DNA of 64,000 nucleotides from assembly GCF_014644415.1 (NCBI RefSeq), contig NZ_BMKQ01000001.1, forward strand, positions 2,927,217 to 2,991,216. Reading direction: 5' to 3'. This DNA comes from Marmoricola endophyticus. GTDB lineage: Bacteria > Actinomycetota > Actinomycetes > Propionibacteriales > Nocardioidaceae. A program made the translations under genes and the position numbers. This document shows, in pieces, positions 25,202-34,363 of this stretch; position 1 is the first letter of the stretch, and every line of letters begins with the position of its first letter. The notes under the pieces were generated by a model. It saw nothing but the letters and a program-made list of their open reading frames with translations. It was not told the DNA's origin and did not search any database.

Positions 25202-25342
25202 CTCATCGAGAGGGGCAGAGGGACACGGCCCGCTGAAGCCCCGGCAACCGTCCGCGAGCGCACCGACCGACCTGGGTCGCTGCGCGCGGAGCTGGTGCCA
25301 CATCCGTCCCGAGGTCGAGATCCGTCGCTCGGGGAAGATGAG
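25202..25342 (+). promoter_or_regulatory. SAM-I (S-box) riboswitch upstream of thrC
   Basis: P1 is CTCATC (25202-25207) with GATGAG (25337-25342). P2 is GGGGC (25212-25216) with GCCCC (25238-25242), enclosing GAGGGACACGGCCC. The core GAAGCCCCGGCAACC, the SAM-binding GGTGCCACATCC near 25294-25305, and P4 (CCCGAG/CTCGGGG) all match the S-box. The 3' strand of P1 runs directly into the ribosome site AGGAGGAG (25341-25348), so SAM binding should hide it and stop translation of thrC. Confidence 0.88.
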
Positions 25343-25354
25343 GAGGAGATCCGC

Positions 25355-26668
25355 GTGAGCCCGCAGCCGACATCCGTCGCCGACGAAGCAGCCGACCCGA
25401 CCACCGAGAAGGCGGTCACCCAGGACCCGCAGCTGCGCGAGGGCGCCTTCGGCAACGCCACCGGGCTCTCGTGCCGCGAGTGCGGCGCGGTGCAGCCGCT
25501 GGGGCCGTCGTACGCCTGTCCCGAGTGCTTCGGCCCCCTCGAGGTGGCCTACTCCTTCCCGGCGCTGACCCGCGACGAGATCGAGGCGGGGCCGAACAAC
25601 ATCTGGCGCTACAAGGCGCTGCTGCCGGTCCCGGCGGACATCGAGTCCAGCCCGAACACCGAGCCCGGCTTCACCCGGCTGCTGCGTGCGGAGAACCTCG
25701 GCCGCGAGCTCGGCATCGACACGCTGTGGGTCAAGGACGACTCGACCAACCCGACCAACTCCTTCAAGGACCGCGTCGTCGCGTGCGCGCTGAGCGCTGC
25801 CCGCGAGCTGGGTGCGTCCGTCTTCGCCTGCCCGAGCACCGGCAACCTCGCCAACGCGGTCGCCGCGGCCGGGGCGCGCGCCGGCATGCGCACCGTGGTC
25901 CTCATCCCGAGCAACCTCGAGCACCCCAAGCAGGTCAACTCCGCCGTCTTCACCGACTCGCTGATCGCCGTCGACGGCAACTACGACGACGTCAACAAGC
26001 TCGCCCAGGAGATCGCTGCGGAGGAGGAGGGCTGGGCGTTCGTCAACGTCAACGTCCGCCCGTTCTACGCCGAGGGATCGAAGACCCTGGGCTACGAGAT
26101 CGCCGAGCAGCTCGGCTGGCGGCTGCCCGACCAGATCGTCATCCCCGTCGCCTCGGGCTCGCAGCTGACCAAGGTGGACAAGGCGTTCCGCGAGCTGATC
26201 GAGCTCGGCCTGGTCGAGGACAAGCCCTACACCGTGTTCGGCGCGCAGGCCGAGGGCTGCTCGCCGGTCTCGACGGCGTACAAGGCCGGCGTCGACGCGA
26301 TCCGTCCGGTCAAGCCGGACACGATCGCCAAGAGCCTGGCGATCGGCAACCCCGCCGACGGGATCTACGTCCTCGACGTCGCCAAGCGCACCGGCGGCGC
26401 GGTCGAGGACGTGACGGACGACGAGGTCAGGGCGGCGATCGTCAAGCTCGCGCGCACCGAGGGCATCTTCACCGAGACCGCCGGGGGCACCACGATGGCG
26501 GTGCTGGAGAAGCTGGTCGCCGCCGGGCTCCTGGACCCGACCAAGGAGACCGTCGCGATCAACACCGGGCACGGGTTGAAGACCCTCGACGCGGTCTCCG
26601 ACCAGGTCGGCCCGCGGGCCACGATCAAGGCCTCGTACGACGCCTTCGCCGAGGCCGGACTGGTCTGA
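25355..26668 (+). CDS. thrC: Threonine synthase
   Basis: 437 residues of the fold type II PLP family, converting O-phosphohomoserine to threonine. An N-terminal Cys pair ribbon (Cys40, Cys43, Cys55, Cys58) may bind zinc, and the PLP lysine is Lys138 in NPTNSFKDR. STGNLANAVAAAGA and NTGHGLKT complete the cofactor site. The GTG start lies 6 bp after AGGAGGAG, which is part of the riboswitch expression platform. SAM control fits a branch-point enzyme competing with methionine synthesis for the homoserine pool. Confidence 0.94.
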   Translation: MSPQPTSVADEAADPTTEKAVTQDPQLREGAFGNATGLSCRECGAVQPLGPSYACPECFGPLEVAYSFPALTRDEIEAGPNNIWRYKALLPVPADIESSPNTEPGFTRLLRAENLGRELGIDTLWVKDDSTNPTNSFKDRVVACALSAARELGASVFACPSTGNLANAVAAAGARAGMRTVVLIPSNLEHPKQVNSAVFTDSLIAVDGNYDDVNKLAQEIAAEEEGWAFVNVNVRPFYAEGSKTLGYEIAEQLGWRLPDQIVIPVASGSQLTKVDKAFRELIELGLVEDKPYTVFGAQAEGCSPVSTAYKAGVDAIRPVKPDTIAKSLAIGNPADGIYVLDVAKRTGGAVEDVTDDEVRAAIVKLARTEGIFTETAGGTTMAVLEKLVAAGLLDPTKETVAINTGHGLKTLDAVSDQVGPRATIKASYDAFAEAGLV

Positions 26669-26686
26669 CCGGGGCGCGTGTGACCC

Positions 26687-26720
26687 TTGTCGCACAACCG
26701 TGACAGCACTACTGTCACGG
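26687..26720 (+). promoter_or_regulatory. Leaderless promoter with 9 bp inverted-repeat operator (DUF2236 gene)
   Basis: TTGTCG (26687-26692) and TACTGT (26710-26715) are 17 bp apart, so transcription would begin at about 26722, almost at the ATG (26723): a leaderless mRNA. CCGTGACAG (26698-26706) and CTGTCACGG (26712-26720) form a perfect inverted repeat with a 5 bp spacer over the -10, ideal for a TetR-like repressor. No regulator gene is adjacent. Confidence 0.6.
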
Positions 26721-26722
26721 TG

Positions 26723-27676
26723 ATGAGCCTGGACCGCACGCACTGGCAGCGGCACGTCGCCGCGCTCGACGCCGAGTCGGATTTCGAGGAGATCTACCGG
26801 ATCCTCGCCGCGCACGAGTTCCCCTGGGACATGAACCAGTCGCTCGGGCTCGCGCTCTACCGGACGTACGCCGTCCCGTCCATCGGCGGGCTGCTCGCCC
26901 GGACGGGCGAGTTCACCGAGCGCACCCAGAAGCGCTACGACGACACCGCCCTGATCCTCGAGGCGGCCTCCGAGCACGGTCTGGAGTCGCCGCAGGGCCG
27001 GCGGGCGGTGCGCCGGATGAACCAGATGCACGGCTTCTGGAACATCCCTCAGGACGACCTGCGCTACGTGCTCTGCACCTTCGTGGTGGTGCCGATCCGC
27101 TGGCTCGACGAGTACGGCTACCGCCCGCTGACCGAGCACGAGAAGGTCGCCTCGGCGAACTACTACCGCCGCCTCGGCAGGCTGATGAACATCAAGGACG
27201 TCCCGGCGACCTGGCGCGCGTTCGGCGAGGCGATGGACGCCTACGAGGCCGAGCGCTTCGGGTACGACGCGGGCGCCGTCGCGGTCTCCGAGGCCACCTT
27301 GGACCTGATGGCCACCTTCCCGCCGCAGTCGATGCTGCCGGCATGGCTGGTCCGGCGCTTCTCCAAGGCGCTGATGGACGACGCGCTGCTGGACGCCTTC
27401 GGGTACGCCCGCCCGAGTGCCCTCGAGCGTCTCGCGTTCCGTGGCGGGGTCAAGCTGCGCGCACGGTTCGTCGCGACGCGGCCGGCGCGGGAGAGGCCGT
27501 CGTACGTCCGGGAGATGCCGCAGATCCGTAGCTACCCTGACGGGTACGACGTCGCCGACCTCGGCACCTTTCCCTCGTGCCCGCACGCGGACGGTGCCGC
27601 GACGACCGGCGACTGGCAGGCTGGGGCCCATGACGACGGTGCTCCTGGCGACCTCGCACGACCTGCCGGAGGGTGA
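26723..27676 (+). CDS. DUF2236 (MpaB/Lcp-like) oxygenase-family protein
   Basis: 317 residues, mostly helical, resembling DUF2236/MpaB-type heme oxygenase-like proteins. Supporting stretches are IYRILAAHEFPWDM, QMHGFWNIPQDDLRYVL, VPIRWLDEYGYRPLTEHE and FGEAMDAYEAERF; the histidine in MHGFW is a candidate heme ligand. The family includes latex-clearing protein, but most members have no known substrate. ATG at 26723 suits a leaderless transcript. The last 47 bp overlap the ATP-grasp gene in another frame. Confidence 0.75.
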   Translation: MSLDRTHWQRHVAALDAESDFEEIYRILAAHEFPWDMNQSLGLALYRTYAVPSIGGLLARTGEFTERTQKRYDDTALILEAASEHGLESPQGRRAVRRMNQMHGFWNIPQDDLRYVLCTFVVVPIRWLDEYGYRPLTEHEKVASANYYRRLGRLMNIKDVPATWRAFGEAMDAYEAERFGYDAGAVAVSEATLDLMATFPPQSMLPAWLVRRFSKALMDDALLDAFGYARPSALERLAFRGGVKLRARFVATRPARERPSYVREMPQIRSYPDGYDVADLGTFPSCPHADGAATTGDWQAGAHDDGAPGDLARPAGG

Positions 27677-28478
27677 GCCGGGCGGCTCCCTGCTGATCGA
27701 CGCGTTCGCCGCTGCCGGCGCCGAGGCGTCGTGGGCGGTCTGGGACGACCCGAGCGTCGACTGGACCGCGGTGGACCGCGTCGTCGTGCGCTCGACCTGG
27801 GACTACGAGAGCCGCCTGGGCGAGTTCCTCTCCTGGGCGCGGCAGGTTCCCTCGCTGCTCAACGGCGTCGACGTGTTCGCGTGGAACACGCACAAGGGCT
27901 ACCTGCTCGACCTCGTCGCCGCCGGCCTGCCGGTCGTCCCGACCGAGCTGGTCGAGGGGGAGGAGGACCTTCCGTCCGCGCTCGCCGCCGCCGAGCAGTC
28001 GGTGGTCAAGCCGGTCGTCGGTGCGGGCGGACGGGGCCTCGTGGTCTTCGACGGACGAGACGGCGGCGTCCCCGGGCTCGACGAGGCCGGGCTCGGCCCC
28101 GGCCCGTGGATCGTGCAGCCGCTCGTCGAGTCGGTGCGGACGGAGGGCGAGCGGTCGGTCTTCGTCCTCGGCGGCCGGGCGGTCTCGCAGGCGGTCAAGA
28201 CGACCGGTGGGGGCGAGGAGGTGCGCGTCCACCCGCGCTACGGCGGCGCGACCCGTGGCGTACCCCTCGAGCCGGCGGCCGTGTCCCTCGCCGAGCGCAC
28301 CGTCGCCGCGGCCGAGGAGCATCTCGGCGTCCCGCTCGCGTACGCCCGGGTCGACCTCCTGCGGTACGACGGCGACCTCGTGGTCGGTGAGCTCGAGGTC
28401 ACCGAGCCGGGGCTCTACCTCGACGTGCTCCCGGCCAACGCCGACGCGCTGGCGCGCGCCGCGCTGGCGGCTCAGTAG
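27630..28478 (+). CDS. ATP-grasp domain ligase
   Basis: 282 residues. VVVRSTWDYESRLGEFLSWA in the N-terminal half, VVKPVVGAGGRGLVVF (ATP-binding Lys and Gly-rich loop) and YARVDLLRYDGDLVVGELEVTEPGLYLD (metal-binding Asp/Glu) give a RimK/glutathione-synthetase type ATP-grasp enzyme, nearest in style to DcsG-like cyclo-ligases. It would join a carboxylate and an amine using ATP; partners are unknown. It overlaps the previous gene by 47 bp and its 3' end overlaps the convergent beta-helix gene by 7 bp. Confidence 0.82.
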   Translation: MTTVLLATSHDLPEGEPGGSLLIDAFAAAGAEASWAVWDDPSVDWTAVDRVVVRSTWDYESRLGEFLSWARQVPSLLNGVDVFAWNTHKGYLLDLVAAGLPVVPTELVEGEEDLPSALAAAEQSVVKPVVGAGGRGLVVFDGRDGGVPGLDEAGLGPGPWIVQPLVESVRTEGERSVFVLGGRAVSQAVKTTGGGEEVRVHPRYGGATRGVPLEPAAVSLAERTVAAAEEHLGVPLAYARVDLLRYDGDLVVGELEVTEPGLYLDVLPANADALARAALAAQ

Positions 28479-29560
28479 CCCGCGTCGGGCGGGACCCCGG
28501 TCAGGGGCGTCGCGACGCCGCTGACGCTGTTGCCCGTCGAGGTGACGGCCAAGGTGGCGCCCTCGGTGCGGTAGCTCAGCCCGGTCCCGGTGCCGTTGCC
28601 CACCAGGACGTTGGCCGTCACCGTGGCGACGCTGCGTCCCTGCGACGACCCGATCAGGTCCAGCAGCACACCGTCTTGCCGGTCCCCGGCCTGGAAGAGC
28701 TTGTTGCCGTCGATGACGCTGGCGGCGTCGCCCTGGAGGTACGCCTTGAGCCCGCTGCCGGTGCCGAAGTCCTCGACGTAGTTCGCGGTGATCGTGGTCG
28801 CGAAGAGGCGGAAGACGTCGATCCCGCTCCCGCCGGCGTCGTAGACGTGGTTCGCGCGGACCGTCCATCCCCCGGCGTTCTCCATCGCGATGCCGTCCCC
28901 GCCGGTCTCGCCGACGACGGTCTCGACGAGGTTCCAGTCGGTGACCGAGTTGACCTTGTCCTCGACGTACACGCCGTTGTCGCCGCAGCGCTGGGCGAAC
29001 ACCCCGCGGATGGTGCCCGCCACCTGGGTGCTGGTCAGGTCGGTGCCGTTCTGCGACCGGCTGGTCAGGCGCAGGCAGTTCTGCTTGGCGTCGATGATGT
29101 GCAGGTCCGCGATCTGCGAGCGCCAGGACCTGATCACCACACCGTCGCCGGCCCGCGGGTTCTCCTTGGCGTTGGCGTCGATCGTCAGGTCGCGCAGGCT
29201 GATCGGGGAGCCGGTGTCCTGGCTGTTCGCCGCCCACGAGTCCGAGGCGAGGACGGCGGGGAGGTTGCTGCCGCGCGCCTCGCGTACGACGGTCGCGGCA
29301 CTCGCGCCGCGGTAGCCGCGCGCCCCGCGCAGCACGATCGTCTCGTCGACCAGGCAGGTGCCGGCCAGCACGATCTCGTCACCGTCCGCCGAGTCGTCGA
29401 TGGCGTCCTGGATCCGGTCGGCGTCGCCGTCGTCGTTGCGACAGGCCACGGTGTGCTGCCCCGCGGTGTCGTCCGCCCCGGCGCGCAGGAGCACCGCCGC
29501 CAGTCCGGCACCGGCGAGCAGCAGGACGACGACGGCCGCGACACGCGCCCAGGTGGCCAT
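28472..29560 (-). CDS. Secreted right-handed beta-helix protein
   Basis: 362 residues with an N-terminal signal or anchor helix (VAAVVVLLLAGAGLAAVLL, about 6-25). The remainder is a parallel beta-helix: repeated strand-turn units such as ISLRDLTIDAN, SQIADLHIIDAKQN and WTVRANHVYDAGGSGIDVF, with Asn/Gly-rich turns typical of pectate-lyase-like and CASH-domain proteins. Two cysteines sit early in the mature part (ACRNDD, GTCLVD). Catalytic residues are not recognisable; polysaccharide binding or cleavage outside the cell is likely. Confidence 0.78.
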   Translation of the reverse strand: MATWARVAAVVVLLLAGAGLAAVLLRAGADDTAGQHTVACRNDDGDADRIQDAIDDSADGDEIVLAGTCLVDETIVLRGARGYRGASAATVVREARGSNLPAVLASDSWAANSQDTGSPISLRDLTIDANAKENPRAGDGVVIRSWRSQIADLHIIDAKQNCLRLTSRSQNGTDLTSTQVAGTIRGVFAQRCGDNGVYVEDKVNSVTDWNLVETVVGETGGDGIAMENAGGWTVRANHVYDAGGSGIDVFRLFATTITANYVEDFGTGSGLKAYLQGDAASVIDGNKLFQAGDRQDGVLLDLIGSSQGRSVATVTANVLVGNGTGTGLSYRTEGATLAVTSTGNSVSGVATPLTGVPPDAGY

Positions 29561-29624
29561 GGAGACATCGTGCGGTACGGGTGGTGACACTCTGGAACCT
29601 GCGGTCCAGACGAGGGGGGACGAG

Positions 29625-30377
29625 ATGCGGGTGGCGGTCGCCGGTGGCACCGGCCAGGTGGGGGCCCGGGTCGTGTCGCGGCTGCGGGAGCGTGGCGACG
29701 ACGTGGTGGTGCTGGGCCGGTCCGCGGGGGTCGACCTGGAGTCCGGCGCCGGGCTGGCCGGCGCCCTCGACGGCGTGGACGCCGTGCTCGACTGCACCTC
29801 GACGCCGGCGCAGTCCCGGGTGCGCTGCGTCCACTTCTTCGGTGCGGTGGCGCGCCACCTGCAGACGGAGGCGGCAAGGGCGGGTGTGCGGCGCGTGGTC
29901 ACCCTGAGCATCGTCGGGATCGACCGGATGCCGGGCTTGGGCCACTACGCCGGCAAGCTCGCGCAGGAGGAGGCGACGCGGGCCGGGGACGTACCCGCGA
30001 CCATCCTGCGCGCCACCCAGTTCCACACCTTCCCGCTGCAGCTCGCCTCCCAGCTCGGTGTCGGGCCACTGCGGCTGTGCCTGCGTCAGCCGGTGCAGCC
30101 GGTGGACGTCGACACGGTCGTGAGCCACCTCGTACGGCTGGTCGACGGCGCGGACGAAGGGCGGACGGTGGAGCTGGCGGGTCCCCAGGTGGTCTCGATG
30201 ACCACGGCCGCGCGGAGGGCGTACGCGGCGCGCGGCCGGCGGCGGGTCGTCGTACCGCTGGTGCTCCCGGGAGCCTCGGCGAGGGCGGCCCGGCGAGGTG
30301 CGGCGCTGGCGGGCGAGGACACCGAGATCGACGGCCGCTCTCTCGACGAGTGGGTCGCCGCGGGAGCACCCGGCTGA
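29625..30377 (+). CDS. NmrA-like NAD(P)-binding protein (atypical SDR)
   Basis: 250 residues. MRVAVAGGTGQVGARVV is the Rossmann motif of atypical SDRs; GVDAVLDCTSTPAQ and VVTLSIVGIDRM follow. The usual Tyr-x3-Lys is HYAGKLAQEE with Tyr and Lys present as YAGK (Y-x2-K), so catalysis is doubtful and a sensor or isomerase role is possible. GAGGGG precedes the ATG. The gene is divergent from the beta-helix gene and ends just before the groEL CIRCE elements. Confidence 0.83.
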   Translation: MRVAVAGGTGQVGARVVSRLRERGDDVVVLGRSAGVDLESGAGLAGALDGVDAVLDCTSTPAQSRVRCVHFFGAVARHLQTEAARAGVRRVVTLSIVGIDRMPGLGHYAGKLAQEEATRAGDVPATILRATQFHTFPLQLASQLGVGPLRLCLRQPVQPVDVDTVVSHLVRLVDGADEGRTVELAGPQVVSMTTAARRAYAARGRRRVVVPLVLPGASARAARRGAALAGEDTEIDGRSLDEWVAAGAPG

Positions 30378-32204
<1,827 letters not shown>

Positions 32205-32210
32205 TCGCCA

Positions 32211-32241
32211 GGCCCCGCACCGGCGAAGCCGGGGCGGGGCC
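32211..32241 (+). terminator. Hairpin after groEL
   Basis: GGCCCCGC at 32211-32218 pairs with GCGGGGCC ending at 32241, with an inner CCGG-CGAA-CCGG stem. It lies 7 bp after the groEL stop and lacks a T-run. Confidence 0.6.
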
Positions 32242-32261
32242 GTGGGCGATCAGGTCGAGCC

Positions 32262-32302
32262 GGTCGACGCGCGGGCGCTGCGAAGCGAGCCCGCGCGTGA
32301 CC
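32262..32302. repeat. Second hairpin downstream of groEL
   Basis: GGTCGACGCGCGGGC (32262-32276) pairs with GCCCGCGCGTGACC (32289-32302) apart from one bulged base, with a 12-base loop. It sits between the two terminator hairpins; role unknown. Confidence 0.5.
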
Positions 32303-32350
32303 GGCGTCGAGACCTCCCGCGCCGCCGACTCATCGGTGTACGCCACAGCG

Positions 32351-32382
32351 AAGGGCCCCGGAGCACTGCTCCGGGGCCCTTT
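32351..32382 (+). terminator. Strong terminator downstream of groEL
   Basis: GGGCCCCGGAG (32353-32363) and CTCCGGGGCCC (32369-32379) are perfect arms with a 5-base loop and are followed by TTT. The flanking AA/TT extends the stem. Confidence 0.8.
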
Positions 32383-32403
32383 CGCGTGCCGGTTCATCAC
32401 GGT

Positions 32404-32757
32404 ATGCAGACGAACACTCACTGCCCACGGCGTACCCACCGTGGGGAGTGGCAGCTCACCGTGGGAAGCGCGGCTCGCCCTGGGACTAGCGGTCTCCGGC
32501 GTCGCCGAGCTCGGTTGCGCCGCGGCGATGGTGTGGCCGCGCACGCGACGCTACGGCGCGCTGGCCGCTGCGGTCCTGCTGGTGGTGGTCTTCCCCGGCA
32601 ACCTCTGGCAGGCGTACGACACGTGGACGGACGGCGGGGTCCTCGGGCGGCGAGCGCGCGGCTGTGCTCGTACGACTCCCGCTGCAGCTGCCGCTGATCT
32701 GGTGGTGCTGGCGAGCCGCGCGCCTGCCCGAGGACGAGACCCCCACGGGGGCGTGAC
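32404..32757 (+). pseudogene. DoxX-like membrane protein remnant (truncated and frameshifted)
   Basis: In one frame (about 32468-32636) reads LALGLAVSGVAELGCAAAMV, PRTRRYGALAAAVLLVVVF, PGNLWQAYDTW, the middle of a DoxX-like protein. The typical C-terminal end, VRLPLQLPLIWWCWRA, appears in a different frame at 32661-32757 with its own stop. The first 40 or so residues expected for the family are missing and no start codon with a ribosome site is visible. The sequence is best explained as a decaying gene with one frameshift near 32630-32660; a sequencing error would explain the shift but not the missing N terminus. The remaining part of the 565 bp between groEL and the EamA gene holds only the hairpins. 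Confidence 0.55.
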
Positions 32758-32769
32758 AGGGTCGCACCC

Positions 32770-33621
32770 GTGCCGGCCGACGCGCTCGCCCTCGTGCTCA
32801 CCGCGGCCGTGCTGCACGCGCTGTGGAACTTCGCCGCCAAGCAGGTCACGATCCCGGGCACGACCTTCGTCTGGCTCTACACCGTCGGGTCGGCGCTGAT
32901 CTGGTTGCCCGTCGCGGTCGTCTGGGTGGTGGTGAGCGGCGACCGGCCCAGCTGGGTGTGGCTGCTCGGCGGCTTCGGGACGGCCGTGCTGCACACGGCG
33001 TACGCGCTGGTGCTGCAGGGCGGGTACGCGCGAGGTGCCCTCAACGTCGTCTACCCGGTCGCCCGAGGGGTCGGACCGCTGGTCACGGCCGTGGTCGCGG
33101 TGGTCTTCCTGGGCGAGTCGCTCGGCCTCGCCGCGGCGGTGGGGGTCGGTGCGGTCCTGGTGGGCGTCTTCGTGGTCGCCGCCGGCGGTGCCGGTGCGCG
33201 CGCCGGACTGGCGTGGGGCGTGGCCACCGGGCTGACCATCGCGGCGTACACGCTGTGGGACGACCACGCGGTGACCGACCTCGCCATCCCCGCGGTGCCG
33301 TACTTCGCGCTCGGCGAGGCCCTCCAGGTGCCGTGGCTGACGGTGATGCTCGGCCGAGAGGGACGCCGGACGCTGCCGTCGGCGTGGCGCGCCGAGCGCG
33401 GGCGGGTGCTCGTCGTCGCGCTGCTCTCGCCGTTGGCGTACGTGCTGGTGCTGGAGGCGATGCGGCTGGCGCCGGTCGCGCTCGTCGCACCCGTGCGCGA
33501 GACCAGCATCGTCATCGGTGCCCTGCTGTCCTGGCTCGTGCTGCGCGAGGCGCGCCCGGTCCGGGGCCTGCTCGGCGCGGGCATCGTGCTCGCCGGGATC
33601 GCGGCGATCGCGCTGGGGTGA
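32770..33621 (+). CDS. EamA/DMT-family transporter
   Basis: 283 residues with about ten hydrophobic helices in two EamA repeats; the first repeat begins LVLTAAVLHALWNFAAKQ, the second GLAWGVATGLTIAAYTLWDD. NVVYPVARGVGPLVTAVVAV and APVALVAPVRETSIVIGALLSW are the conserved helix 4/9 stretches. Such proteins export amino acids or other metabolites. Start is a GTG right after the DoxX-like remnant. Substrate unknown. Confidence 0.87.
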   Translation: MPADALALVLTAAVLHALWNFAAKQVTIPGTTFVWLYTVGSALIWLPVAVVWVVVSGDRPSWVWLLGGFGTAVLHTAYALVLQGGYARGALNVVYPVARGVGPLVTAVVAVVFLGESLGLAAAVGVGAVLVGVFVVAAGGAGARAGLAWGVATGLTIAAYTLWDDHAVTDLAIPAVPYFALGEALQVPWLTVMLGREGRRTLPSAWRAERGRVLVVALLSPLAYVLVLEAMRLAPVALVAPVRETSIVIGALLSWLVLREARPVRGLLGAGIVLAGIAAIALG

Positions 33622-33628
33622 GGCGCGT

Positions 33629-34363
33629 TCAGCCGGCCAGGACCGGCCTCTCCGAGCCCGGGACGCGGGCCGCCAGGAGGGCGCGCGTGCGGCGGCAGAC
33701 CAGCTCGACCACGTCGGGGTGACTACCGATGACCTCGGCGACCGCGTGCGCCCCGGCGTCGCGCGCCACGCGGGTCAGACGGTCGGCGAAGAAGCCCCCG
33801 GCCAGAAGGTAGCGCGAGACGCAGTCGCCGCGGCGCACGACGTCCTCGGGTCGCTCGCCGCGGCCCGAGAGCGTCGCCACCCGGACCGAGGCACCCCACG
33901 CGTGGGCCAGGAGCTGGGCGGCCCGCTCCAGGTCGCGGGTGGCCAGCTCGTCACTGGAGCCGGCCGCCACCATGACCAGCGGGCTCCCCGGCACGGCTCC
34001 GGCTTCGCGCAGCCGGGAGACCTGCGCGCGGGCGAGCAGCGCGTGCGGACCCAGCGAGCGGCCCAGCAGCGCCGGCCCCGCGCTGGCCTCGAGTGCCCGC
34101 GGCAGGTCGTGGCGCAGGTGGTAGCCGGTCGAGAGCAGCATCGGGAGGACGACCGTGGGCTGCGCCGTGGCCGCGAGGACGTCGCCGAGGAGCGGCGTCG
34201 ACAGCTCGACGTACGCTGTCACCGCCCCGATGCCCATCCGCTGCGCCGCCAGGGCTGTGGTCCGCACGGCGACGGCGTTGGCGGGAGTCTTGCGGGTGCC
34301 GTGCGCGACGGTGACCAGACGAGGGGTGACGGGGCTGTCCACGCCGTCCGCGGGCTCACCCAT
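33629..34363 (-). CDS. Sirohydrochlorin chelatase-like protein (CbiX family)
   Basis: 244 residues. The family opens with LVTVAHGTRKTPAN (usually HGSR), a metal-site His, and has a second half with VMVAAGSSDELA and a conserved EVIGSHPDVVELV. CbiX/SirB proteins insert iron or cobalt into sirohydrochlorin. As last gene of the nitrate/nitrite run it would supply siroheme for NirB. It overlaps the HemD-like regulator by 8 bp, so the two are co-translated. Confidence 0.85.
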   Translation of the reverse strand: MGEPADGVDSPVTPRLVTVAHGTRKTPANAVAVRTTALAAQRMGIGAVTAYVELSTPLLGDVLAATAQPTVVLPMLLSTGYHLRHDLPRALEASAGPALLGRSLGPHALLARAQVSRLREAGAVPGSPLVMVAAGSSDELATRDLERAAQLLAHAWGASVRVATLSGRGERPEDVVRRGDCVSRYLLAGGFFADRLTRVARDAGAHAVAEVIGSHPDVVELVCRRTRALLAARVPGSERPVLAG

